From Lepidodermella squamata (lineage: Eukaryota > Gastrotricha): a stretch of DNA of 64,000 bases. Below, in pieces: positions 1 through 10,500 of the stretch. The stretch spans positions 2,666,001-2,730,000 of the forward strand of contig JBLDXI010000007.1 of NCBI GenBank assembly GCA_047495785.1, given 5' to 3'. The position numbers and the translations under genes are program-made. Each line of letters starts with the position of its first letter. Within the stretch, counting starts at the first letter, position 1. The notes under the pieces were generated by a model. That model was not told the DNA's origin and made no database searches. It saw only the letters and a list, made by a program, of their open reading frames with translations.

Positions 1-205
1 ATTATTCGAAATCAGTCTTAATGCGTGCGATTAACAATTTTTTTACATTGAAATTAACAATTAGCGCCCAGTGGGGATTCTTGGAGTCAGTTGCAAAAGC
101 AAAGCAAACGCAAAGGCAGACGCAGGACCGCTTCTATGCAAGACCAAACTCATATTATTCTCTTTCGAACCCCAATCGGGACTAGTAATCCTAAAATTTC
201 AATAC

Positions 206-957
206 CTGGGTAAGCTTCATGCCAAGTTTGCGAGATATGTCCTCCATTTCGGAACGAGACGGATATTTTTGTCGTTGATAGAACTGTAAGGTACAGCTTG
301 CATTATAGTAATTCACACAGGAGCTCTCAAAGAGAAATTTACAAACCTTATGAAGTTCCTCCCCCTCCCAAGTGACCTTTCTCGGCCGACCTACGGCTCG
401 CCGCGTTACCGGTACATCATCATTGAACTTGAGCTTGGAATTAAGAGTTCGGAGTTCAGAAAATAGTGAGCATTACGGTAAGAAATACCTTCGAATCTTC
501 AGGTGACGAGTAATAGGGCATGACGTTCGTAAAATAGGCGTGATCGTGCACAATCGCGTTCTGAATCAGCATGAACATAGCCGTCTCAGGCTCGATAAAG
601 TGACGAGGCGGCTCGACAACTGGGCTCAACAAATGCATCGCAGACATTTCCGAGCTTCGGACGATATATTGCCCAATCTGACAAGAAATATGATATTGCA
701 GTTGATAGGAAAAAATGCTGATTTCGCAGGTACCATTCTTTTCGCGACCGTAAGACTTGCCATAATTGAATTCTTCCTCTTGCAGGTAGAACATCGTTTA
801 CGAGCTTCAAGAGACATTTCTCGAAGTTTGCTAGTTTGAACAGCGACGTTTCGTACCTCAACGCCGCGTGACATGTCACAGAAATCTTAATGTTTTGAAA
901 ATTATTCAGCGTTTTGGCTAGGTCATCGGCGAGGTGTGCGTGTTTAGTGCTCAGCAT
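206..957 (-). CDS. Partial homeodomain-like transcription factor gene running off the left edge
   Basis: Three consecutive minus-strand exons join in phase 0 with good splice sites: 677-489, 427-347 and 283-206. The last two spell a homeodomain-like segment: an Arg-rich arm (GRPRK), helix 1 ending EELHKFYQRQ, then KYPSRSEMEDISRKLGMKLTQ. With Y at position 25, residues L16, Y20, I34, L38 and Q44 fall where homeodomains need them, and the exon ends exactly after Q44, a known homeobox intron position. The recognition helix (WFxxR) would lie beyond base 1 and is not seen. An earlier exon probably lies within 957-800 (a frame reading LADDLAKTLNNF continues to a GTAAAC donor at 801), but an alternative frame ending at a GTACCT donor would also splice in phase, so the 5' part is unsettled. 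The region before the homeodomain is not recognised. Nuclear DNA-binding protein by family. Confidence 0.5.
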
Positions 958-1006
958 TTGCGCACTGCAATCTGCGCGGTCGCGCGCCTGCTAGAGGTGA
1001 AGCGGC

Positions 1007-1204
1007 CATATCGTTACCGTCGTTGAATAACTCGGATTTAGGCTTGTTTACATCCGTTTCAAAGCGAAAAGTGACAAGTAAAAAGCGGCTTTTTTTAACG
1101 TGAATGAAGAGGCGAAAACAAAAGCTTTTTTACTTGTGACCTCTCGCTTTAAAAAGGATGTAAAATAGCCTAAATCCGAGTTATTCAACGACGCTAACGA
1201 TATG
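1007..1204. repeat. Foldback (long inverted repeat) element, about 198 bp
   Basis: Two arms of about 80 bases are near-complementary: the left arm begins catatcgttaccgtcgttga and the right arm ends tcaacgacgctaacgatatg. They enclose a loop of about 40 bases. The pattern fits a foldback MITE. No coding capacity and no clear target duplication were seen. Confidence 0.75.
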
Positions 1205-1276
1205 ACACAGAGTTGAAAGTAGGTCAAGTGAGTTAATGACAGCGGCGTGTTACGTTGTAATTACCGGAAACATCTT

Positions 1277-1814
1277 AGTTGCGTTTTTTATGGTGTCCAA
1301 GAAGCTATTGTTCAACGCTGTGATCAATATTTTGGACACCTCCGCAACACAGAACTAACAATCAAGTAATTAGCATGGAGCTGTCCGACCTCGAGAGGCA
1401 AACAGTTAAGACTAATCACGCCCCGACTTGATTAGATTAAGCCTTGACAAATCGAGACATGGTTGTAATTAATTTACGACATAGCGCCATCTGACCCTCG
1501 TTAACTTATGACGACGTGCCATACGGTCAATTTGTAGCCAAACGTCGTGGGGAAGCATTTTTTATTTCGTTGGCACGATCCGCGAAAATCGAGAGAAATA
1601 TTGATTTTTTGAAATTTTTCGAAAATTACCGAAAATTCTCAATTTTAACTGTCAATTAGCGATTATTTTGAATCCAAACTTGTCAAAAAATCCGTAGTTC
1701 AATATTTCTGAATTTAAAGTTTAACGATTGCTTTGAAAAGCATAAGCTAAGTTATGTGTGTCATCTGGTGTTGATTGATATAATTAGCCCGCGGACACCA
1801 TAAAAAACGCAACT
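1277..1814. mobile_element. MITE-like element with 22-bp terminal inverted repeats
   Basis: The sequence agttgcgttttttatggtgt continues to cc at 1298, and its exact complement stands at 1793-1814. The 538-base interval is AT-rich with no ORF, so this is a non-autonomous DNA element. A CTT triplet flanks both ends and may be the target duplication, but that is too short to be sure. Confidence 0.65.
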
Positions 1815-2451
1815 CTTTTGTTGCAGTCTACATTAATAATGAAAAAAAACGAAATGGAAAAAATGAAACTAATTAACAATCGGTTTTTTTTTAATGTTTA
1901 TCTCTGCTGATATTTACGTAACAAAACGCCGGACTTCGGAATAAAGCGGCAAATGAGCGAATAAAATAATTAATTAAAACCGGAAGGCGTCATTACGTCA
2001 AGCGACGGAATAGCGAAACAACCCGAAACAACTTTTTGCGCTCTTTCCAACGAGACGCTCGCTTTCCCGACTTATACAAGGTCACCTAGATATTCGCAAA
2101 GTAGCTCACAAAATCGCGATGATCGACATATTTCGATTATGTCGCGCCAATGGCCCATGTATTTTTGCTGCGCACTTTTCGTTTTCGCAAATTCCCCCTT
2201 TTAATTTAGCAATATGCTTTTAATATCAATTAATCGATAGAGTGCAGCAGTGTTATAGCGAACAATTTTTGTGAGTTTAGCTTATTTGAGGTCACGGCAA
2301 GCGTTATTATAGGTCAAAATATTATATGCGACAAAATAACGGCAAAATTCGCGCATAACGGACGACACGGACGGTAGAGTAGTTTTTCTCTACTGCGCCA
2401 CTCTTATTGTCCGAATTTCATGGGCATCTTGAGACCGATCCGCAAAAATGC
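1815..2451. other. Gene-free AT-rich stretch
   Basis: Poly-T tracts and short AT-rich runs only. No ORF with coding character and no RNA gene was recognised before the tRNA. Confidence 0.5.
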
Positions 2452-2533
2452 TGGCAGCGGTGGGGTTCGAACCCACGCCTCCGAAGAGACTAGAGCCTAA
2501 ATCTAGCGCCTTAGACAACTCGGCCACCCTACC
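2452..2533 (-). tRNA. tRNA-Leu(UAG)
   Basis: On the minus strand, 82 bases fold as a class II tRNA. There is an A-box (ggtggccgagt), an anticodon loop reading atttagg (anticodon UAG), a long variable arm (tctcttcgga), and a B-box ggttcgaaccc (minus-strand reading of the T arm). An A-run on the plus strand at 2444-2448 gives the Pol III terminator TTTTT just after the 3' end. The sequence is very close to animal tRNA-Leu(UAG). One oddity: acceptor position 6 is G facing G67, a mismatch where a C-G pair is usual. No intron is present. Confidence 0.92.
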
Positions 2534-2998
2534 GTCTTGATTTAACGAAAATATTGATCCATTTTAGCAAATAAAAATTGAAAAAGCTGTAATACATTTA
2601 ATGGTTTGCGCTAGTTACACAAAAAATGTGAGCTTAATCGTGAAAAAGGTGGCAAGTTTCAGGAGTCAGGAGCAATAAATATTGATTATTTTTTTTTAAA
2701 TGTTGAATAAATTTATGATCTCCTAATTGTTTCACTCCAAATCCTTTAAAATCGATAAGCGCATAAATTTAATCAATCACGCGCAATCATTGCGCGGCGC
2801 CCCGAATAAGCTCTAATCTAAACTCCTCATTACTATAATACCCAATCATCCCTTATATTCTCTCACAAACAATCCACAGAACATGCTCTAAATTGGCTCG
2901 AATATCCGCGTTACCTGATTCGACGTGATTAAAATAACTGTGTATCATTTTATTCTTGCTACTTCGATGACTACGCCATTCTAGTTTCCTTTACGCGA
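2534..2998. other. Gene-free stretch upstream of the receptor-like gene
   Basis: AT-rich sequence. It presumably contains the promoter of the plus-strand gene starting at 2999, but no distinct element stands out. Confidence 0.4.
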
Positions 2999-5497
2999 AT
3001 GGCATATCGAGAAGAATTCGCGTTACTCCTCCGCTCGTTACAGATAGTTGGTCTTTGGCCAACCCAGCTGAAACTCGGCTACGACGCTCGTCGCGAAAAA
3101 ATCATCAATAGAACGCACCTCATTCTACCAATCATCTTATGCGCAATTTCATGGCTCAATTTCTTGCGCAACCTAACATTATTCACGCAATTTTTGACTT
3201 GGCCTCAGCTCAGCGAGTTATCGCACCCGATTCTTGTCACATTCTACTACGCCATAGCAGCAATAGCCAGGACTTCGTTCATCCTCGGCCACTGGAATGG
3301 CAATAAATGGCTTGTTACCTTCGAATATTTGAACGACGAGTCGGATAACGAACGGGAAACGCCTATGGCTCAGTTTGTGAAAGATCCGAAATTTTCCAAC
3401 TCGAAAAATCGTCTCGTTCCTTTTCTTGCGATTATTTGTTGGATTTCAGCCGTTTCCAGCCCTGCGATCGCCGCTAATTTGGCTGTTATGCAAAAAGGAA
3501 TTTTCAGCCAAATTATCACGCCGTTTCACATTGCTAATTACGCAAATGAAAGCCGTTATCGCTTCTACGTTGCGCTTGTTTCTTTCCTCAATTTTGTCTC
3601 GGATTCGGGGATTATTTTTTCGACAGGATTTATTTGGGCGGTTGGGCTGAGGTTTGCGTCGCGGTTTCATTTTATGAAGGAATGGATCGAAAATGAGTGC
3701 GCCCGATTGCCTCGAGTCGAGGAAGAACCACTTCCTTATCAGCAAGATACTAACGAGGTGAGTGCTCTAAATTTTGCGATTTTATGCGCTATTTTCATAT
3801 AGAAGAGTTTAGAGTTTTACAATAAGATAGCTACTGCGATGGCTACTGCGATTAAAATTTCAAGGCGGTCTCTTCGATTTAATTTATTTCCCTTTTCCAT
3901 AGGGATAAAAGTACACCTAATTAAATAGAGACCCAATACACCCAAGGATAGTTAGCTTGGATATAATGGAAATTTAGAAACATTTATTTTTGAAAATTCA
4001 AAAATTTTCAGGGCAGAAAACATAAAAAATGAATAATTTACCGAAAATTAATTTCCGAATTGTTCGAATTTTTTGGTTGAAATATTAATAGTCCGGGCTG
4101 CTTTACAAGGAGAAATACGGTATGCGTCGTATTTTAACAAATTGTACCACCTAACTGATGTAGGATGAGTTAGGTAACCACCTAACTCATTCGAAACTCC
4201 ATTGTCATTTCCCTTATTCTATTCAAAGAAAATTCTCGCGCTTATTATTTTTGTTTTTTTTTGCATGCAAAAAATCGGTCAAACTTGGCGCGCGCGGAAA
4301 AATTCTACGCCATGGCAGCTAAGCATTTCCCGCTTCATTTAAACGCATGTTTAACTTTTAAATTCGAAATTGTACAAAATTCAGCCTAATTTCGAACTCA
4401 ACTGTACCGTTTCCCAGCCAGTTCCATAAGTAACGCAAGCAAATACAGAACATGGAATAGTGTTTAGAAACTGTAAAATGAGAGACACATCTTATGGCCC
4501 GAAACCCGAAACTATACGAAAATTAAAAAACTCACGAGAATAGATATCAAGTATTTCACTTATTAATAGGATTAAATGTGGTCCAAACCGGTAAAATACC
4601 GAAATAATAATAAATTTTCCTTTTCAATCAGGCCTCTAATGCTTCCGATAACCCATCCTCAGAAGAATCCTTCATCAAACCCGAAAACACGCCGAACGGT
4701 GCTCACGATGACGAAACAACGCCCCCTAAACTGAGAAGGCGGCGGTACCGCGACTTCCTCAACGATAAAGCGCGCCTTCGCGAAAGCTTTGACCCGCCTA
4801 ATTCGCCTAGATTTCGAATGGGGCCTATTCGAAAAGCCCATCTCTACCTCATGATTTGCGTCAAAAAATTCGATATCCTAATCCGACCCATTATATCACT
4901 AGCCTTATTATTCGGGCTATTGGGGCTATTGAATCACCTCGCATCAGCTCACATTTTCTGGCTGGGAAATGATGCGACATTCAAATTTCTTTGGTTAACC
5001 TGGCTCGCGATTTACAGCGCATTCTTGTTCGGCAATATGTATGTCTCGGCCCGGATTCACTCGAAAGCAACTGGGGTACAGGAAGCGATGTTTCAAATTC
5101 CGCCTAATCTGCTTATGGCCGCTGGTGACCCGATGGCTGGTATGCAAATGAGCATGTTGCTAGGTCAAATCGGCGGCGAACCGATAGCACTTAGCTTTTT
5201 CGGTATCATTTTCCTTCGAATTGAAGTTTTGGTTGCGGTAAGTCGATGCAAATTCCAATGAAAAACTGGTTTGACGCTCATTTCTTTCAGATCCTTTGCG
5301 CTGTCATGACCTATTTATTGATTATGGTTGATTACATGACAAGCGAACGTAAGGCGTGGACGCAAACCATAGCCGAAAACGGTTCTCCGAACCCAGCCGA
5401 GGCTTTGATGGCATCGATGATGGAAGAATTAACGTCAGCTGCTCGATCTGGCGGTAACAAGGGAAAATATGCCCTGGTTGGCAACTATTCAATGTGA
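2999..5497 (+). CDS. Gustatory-receptor-like seven-transmembrane protein
   Basis: Exons 2999-3757, 4632-5237 and 5291-5497 join in phase 0 to give 523 aa. The protein has about seven hydrophobic segments: roughly 35-60, 75-95, 140-160 and 195-225 in exon 1, and three after a hydrophilic stretch rich in Glu, then Arg/Lys, around residues 230-315. The last segment carries TYLLIMVDYM, similar to the TYhhhhhQF motif in TM7 of insect gustatory receptors and of gustatory-receptor-like proteins in other animals. There is no signal peptide. By family these proteins are inverted-topology cation channels or chemoreceptors in the plasma membrane. The first intron is 874 bases, long for this window, and contains a dispersed repeat. 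Assignment rests on topology and the weak TM7 motif; an unrelated multipass protein is possible. Confidence 0.6.
4484..4612 (+). repeat. Dispersed repeat, copy 1 (inside intron 1 of the receptor-like gene)
   Basis: Shares an ordered series of blocks with 6715-6845: catcttatggcc, aaaattaaaaaa, gagaatag, cactt(g/a)tta, and aaaataccgaaa. Similarity is imperfect and no terminal repeats are seen, so it may be a relic of a larger element. Confidence 0.5.
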
Positions 5498-6050
5498 AAT
5501 GAACGCGACTTTAAAATGAGCTGAGCAAGTTTTGAGTAGGGTTGACGTTATTTTGCTAAAATATATGCTACAAATCAGTGATGTTTCGATACCGTCATTT
5601 GGGGCAAAATGAACCTTTGGGGCTAATTGGCCAAAAATTGAGGTTTTCACATTTTTATCGATAGCTCAAAGACTAAACGGTAAAACTTCACAAAAATTCA
5701 CGGGGACGATTATCAACGAGCTTCCTACAAGCCTGCAAATTTCCAGCCACATATGTCCCGAAATGAGGTCACGGCATGTTGTTGCACAGAGGTGAGTTTA
5801 GGGAGGTAAAACTGACCCCTTTAAATTGAATTACCTGGAGCCAATCACGAGGTTTGATGTTCAGATGAAATTTTTTCCTTCGACCATTTTCGTCGTAGAT
5901 GACAGCAAAAAAAAACCGCGACCCCAGGCGATGCACAGGTATGGCTAGGTGATTGTGGCCGAATTACCCCATGGAAAACTCAATGATGGGGGCTAATTGG
6001 CCACCCTTATCCTTATAATGGGTTTTTCATATTTGATGATTGTGAGGGTT

Positions 6051-6116
6051 GAATGGTCGAGCGTCATCAGAACTTGAGTGATCTGATGAGCGACGGTTTG
6101 ATTCCTCATAAAGTAG
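6051..6116 (+). repeat. tRNA-Ser-like unit, left arm (degenerate)
   Basis: Complement of the right-arm copy, with a deletion in the D-arm region and a B-box changed to ggtttgattcc. The anticodon-like stem atcaga/tctgat is kept. Not expected to be transcribed. Confidence 0.55.
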
Positions 6117-6342
6117 CATTTTTTTGCTCCGCATTTAATTTGTTTAATTTTTTTGTTAATTTTCCATTTTAATTATTCCACTAACACCACGTATGCCGGA
6201 CATTTTTTTGATCGGTAGACGTTTAAAAGTTGCTCAGCAATAAAACTATCAGAAAAAACAATAAAAAATCAGAAACTAATTAAAAATTATTAAAATGGAA
6301 AAATTAACAAAAAAATTAAAAAATTAAATGCGGAGCAAAAAA

Positions 6343-6420
6343 TGCTACTTTATGAGGAATCGAACCGTCGCTCATCAGATCACTCAAGTTCTGATGACGC
6401 ATCACAACCACTCGGCCATT
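6343..6420 (-). repeat. tRNA-Ser-like unit, right arm (SINE-head-like)
   Basis: On the minus strand there is an A-box tggccgagtggt (6418-6407), an anticodon-like arm with stem atcaga/tctgat around a loop containing acttga, a perfect B-box ggttcgattcc (6366-6356), and a T6 terminator (6342-6337). The acceptor stem is not formed, so this is a tRNA-derived repeat, not a functional tRNA. Confidence 0.6.
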
Positions 6421-6714
6421 CAACCCTCACAATCATCAAATATTAAAAACCCATTATAATTAGCCAATTAGCCAATTAGCCCCAAACCTGGGGCAAAATG
6501 AGCTTCCTATAAAATCGGAATCAGGACCCTCTGAAACGTGTAAAATTGCGAAAAATCAGGGGGTAATTTTTTTCCCGCGCCCATTTTGCCCCAATTTACG
6601 GTAGATAGCTTCGGGTACCTCGCTACCAGATGGCAAAATATAGAATAATACAACGTGTCCCATAAGAAAGAAAATACACTAAAAAGGGTTCAGAACGCTA
6701 ACATGATTGGCGAA

Positions 6715-6845
6715 GCCACATCTCATGGCCAGAAAAATTAACAAAAAATTAAAAAATCACAGAATAGTAACAAAGTATGTCACTTGTTAATGGGGTTGAA
6801 CAAAGTCCGGAGAAATTTAGTCAAACCGGGCAAAATACCGAAAAT
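6715..6845 (+). repeat. Dispersed repeat, copy 2
   Basis: Related to 4484-4612 (see that entry). It lies between the foldback element and the channel gene. The rest of 5498-5589 and 6846-7512 holds no recognised gene. Confidence 0.5.
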
Positions 6846-7512
6846 TGTGGAACCAGTTACCATCGGGGTTTTTCTGGGTTTTCTGCAAGAAAGTGTATAC
6901 TTATTCGGTTAAATCGGACGAATGATAAATATTTTCTCATTAGGTTTAATTTCAGTTTCCTGCATAAAATGCCAAATAAAAAATTCTGGTTTTCCAACTT
7001 ATTCTGGGCGCGCTGTGGGGGCAAGATAGGAGCATTGGTATCGATGAAGAAAAGATGTGAAAATCGGAACAATTTTTTGCCAGCTACCTTAATAGTGCGG
7101 GAACTTCGCTGGAATATTTTGACTCATCATTTTGAAAATGATTTGTACGTATGATTATAATACCTATTGAAAATCTAAACGAAATTCAGTAAGAAGCAAT
7201 GAAGAAATCGCGCCTTTCTTGCGCAAATTTTAGAAGAAGCGTCTATTCGCAAAATATCGCCCAACCCTACTTTAACTTGCTGCTATATTCCTTTTGATTT
7301 AAAACTGTCGTCCTGGCTAGATCGTAGAGGAAATGAAACATGTGCTTTCTTTGTTTTTTTCAGCTTTTATTTAAAAATAGTCCTGTAATAATTTTTATTT
7401 TAGTCGTAATATTTCATAATAGAGCAGTCACATCAAAAGAAAGGTGAAGTGATAACAACAACCAAACACATATACGACCTTCGTATAAGTTGTCTTCAAT
7501 TTTAGCTGTTCT

Positions 7513-10500
7513 TCAATTCATAGCAACAGCATAGGCATATACGTGAATAGCGATGAAACTACCGAGGGATGCGAAAAATGCAATCAAGTCAAAAAGTCGA
7601 ACCAGCCTTATCTTTTTCTTGCAAACGAGCCGGCCCCCACCTGCCGAGTTGACGAAAAACACCGTCGCCATTTGGTACAGAGTGATCACAGCATTAAGCA
7701 TTCCGAGGTCCATTATGTAGTCACCCAGCAAAATGCGACCCGAAACCGTGGGCAGAAGTGACCGAACGTCAGATTGTGCGACAATGAGAGCTAAAAGTGA
7801 CGTGACGGTGACCGTTGGCCTCTCAGCAGTATCAGGGTCCAAAAGGTACGTGAAGAGGTTCAGAGCAGCCAGTATCATGCTAGGAGCTGCCAAATTAGTG
7901 ACGTACCAATCAGGAATTCGTTCCAACGTAACTTGACATGCCCATGCTTGAACAGTGTTGCCAACATATTTTATCTCACTCAAATCCACTGAAATGTCTT
8001 GAAACTTCCACTCATCAGTTTGATTCGCCTCGCGCCACGAGCAGTAGGGAGGGTTCTTTATCTGGAGCACGTTAACTGGCCTCTCGAGATGGAAGTAAAA
8101 TTGGCAGGTTTGTTTATCGTACGGGAACTTCGTAAGATCCAACGTGCAGTCTGAAGTGAAAATGCCTTTTTTGACCATCCAGAATTCAAAGATTTGATAA
8201 CCGTTGCTTTGACTCGCAACAGCTGTTATGTCTTCACTGAAACGTTCCTTCCCAAGCATGTAGTAGTTGGAATTAGCTGCACTTGCAAATGTTAACTTCG
8301 GGACCCAAACCTCCTGGGAAGGTGCCACATACAAGACCTCTTTCCTATTCGAAAACAAATGGCTCATATTCGCCTTGCAGGTATTGACCTCCCAAGACAT
8401 GACAATGAGGCCACCTACTGAGATCGCTTCATTCACATTGCTCAGGGAGTCTAGTTTCGTGATTTCGAAGGCGAATGTTACAACTGTTGGCTGGCCGTTG
8501 TTTGGCGGAACTGAGCGATAACTTGCGAAGTGATCGCATTTCTCAAGAACGGACTCGACCTTAACCGGATCGGTGTTCTCGGCCGGTTTATCCGGTATTA
8601 TAGCGTCCATTATTGACGGCGGTTTCTGGATGACCAAATCTGCAGGTCTACCAACAGTTGGGCCATTACCTATACTTGGCATAATAACGTCGTTCAGTTT
8701 AACCGTGGTAGTTACAACGTTCGCTGTTGTGGTGGATGATGTTGTAGTCTGGCTGCAATCGCCATTTTCAGTCTTATCAGATTGATTATCCAAGCTGAAG
8801 AATCGGAAATCAGCAACGCGGATTACTTGGTTCTTAGGCGCGGCTTCCGAGGCACTGATCACTACGGACGAAGTTCCCTTAGAGATGAACGCATTCATCC
8901 CTGTGACATCCGCGTTTGTAATGCAATATGTTGGCACAATTTGGCCGGGTCTCAAGATGGAAAAAGAGAATTGATCGAATAGAAGCTGAACTGTCAGCTG
9001 TACACCGCTTTGAATATCACCTAGAGCAATGTCGCACCGAGAATCGCAAACTTGTATCCGCGTGGCTGTAGCAATTGAGGTCTGGAAAAAGTAGCCGACA
9101 TTCGTCGTTGAGGCCAAGTTGAGCGACACAGCGAGTCCGGCAAAGTTGAGGGAATTGCTGACCGATATGGTTGGATTCTTTGAGTAGTCAATAATGCCCA
9201 TGATTATAGAGCCGGAACTTGGGTCGGACACGGATAATTTAGTTTCGATTCGCCAATTTACAACAGTGGGCGGCAACATCTGTACATTTTAAATTAAAAC
9301 TTTTCCTTCTCCATTTTTCCATCAAAAATAACCTTTCTCGTTAACAATTTCTTATCTCCTGTACCAGCGTATGAGCTCAGTAGTACTATGGATCGCTCCT
9401 CAACTTTAAATGTCTCCGAATTCCAGTTCAAAGCTGGAAAAATGTTTAACCTCAATTTTTTACGCTTTGGAAAGTTTACCGATGTTTTGTTGATTTTCGA
9501 ACGAAGCTGAGCACAGCTTGTTTGCAACCTTTTGAGACCATGACGGAATTGCTAGGAAGTCAGTGTTTGCGGCTAGTGACTTTGTTTGATCGCTCGCTGG
9601 GATTCGAAGGATATTGTTGAAATTCATTGCAACCACCTTGACTTCGTGATTTCCGACTTTTTTCAATATCACGGCGTTGTTCGAAGAAACAAGAGCGATT
9701 GAGATCGGAGTTTTTGTGGAAATTAAATCTGACAGAGCCGTCACGGCGATGTTGTCGAAGCAAACCCCGGGCAGGCGATGAAGCCGGGAATATGCCGCAA
9801 CTGTCAGTCGGTTATTGACACTCTGCATAACGATCTGGATGCCGGATATGAGATCAACCTGGGAGAAGGCGCATTGCGAATCGCAATTTGACCTCTCGCT
9901 CTGTTCAAATGTGATCTTTAGATCATCGGACACACTGATCTGCTGGCGGGCTGAAGTAGCCCCACTCGGTAGATACTGTGCCAGAATAACTGCTGGCGAG
10001 CCTTTGAAGGAAAATGGATCTGAACTGTTAGTGATCAAATTGCCATCGAATTTCCCTAAATGAGAGCAAAAATAAAACTTTATCTTAATCATTTTGAAAT
10101 CATACTGATGTAATCCTTAACTTTGTCCGATTTCGCGATTATAATCGAAAATAGTGATTTGGGTTGATCAGCAGTGACGTAGCTTTCAGATTTGAACTCG
10201 ACCTCGATTCGCCAGTTCGGTTGCTGAAAATTCGCCTCAGAGTAGACCGCACCGATTTGGTTCACACCCGCCTTAGCCAACTCCCCTGTGTATGGATTAG
10301 CCATACCATATGCTGACCATGTTGAGTTGAATGTCAATTCAAGGTCTTGGGATATCTCCGTATTTGTTGGCAAATCAAGTATATCGCGATAGGTCATAGG
10401 TTGCACCTCAGGTGAAGCGGGTGGGTTTAATGGGTCCAAGGCTCGAGATTGACAGACATGCGGGAGTTGTTCGATCTCCCCACGGGTTAATATGGCGCTG

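Larger units (their letters stand above)
5590..6603. mobile_element. Non-autonomous foldback DNA element built around two head-to-head tRNA-like units
   Basis: The terminal inverted repeats read taccgtcatttggggcaaaa (left, 5590) and, on the minus strand, taccgtaaattggggcaaaa (from 6603). Both ends adjoin TA, which would fit a TA target site as in Tc1/mariner-type MITEs. Inside, arms at about 6010-6180 and 6280-6460 are inverted copies of each other, and each contains a tRNA-Ser-like unit. No transposase ORF is present. Confidence 0.7.

Noticed and set aside
6777-7154. 125-codon plus-strand frame
   Set aside because: Begins inside a dispersed repeat, AT-rich composition, no family match, and an antisense frame is equally open.
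8267-8982. Several plus-strand frames inside chimera 1
   Set aside because: They lie antisense to a long exon whose protein has clear channel motifs.
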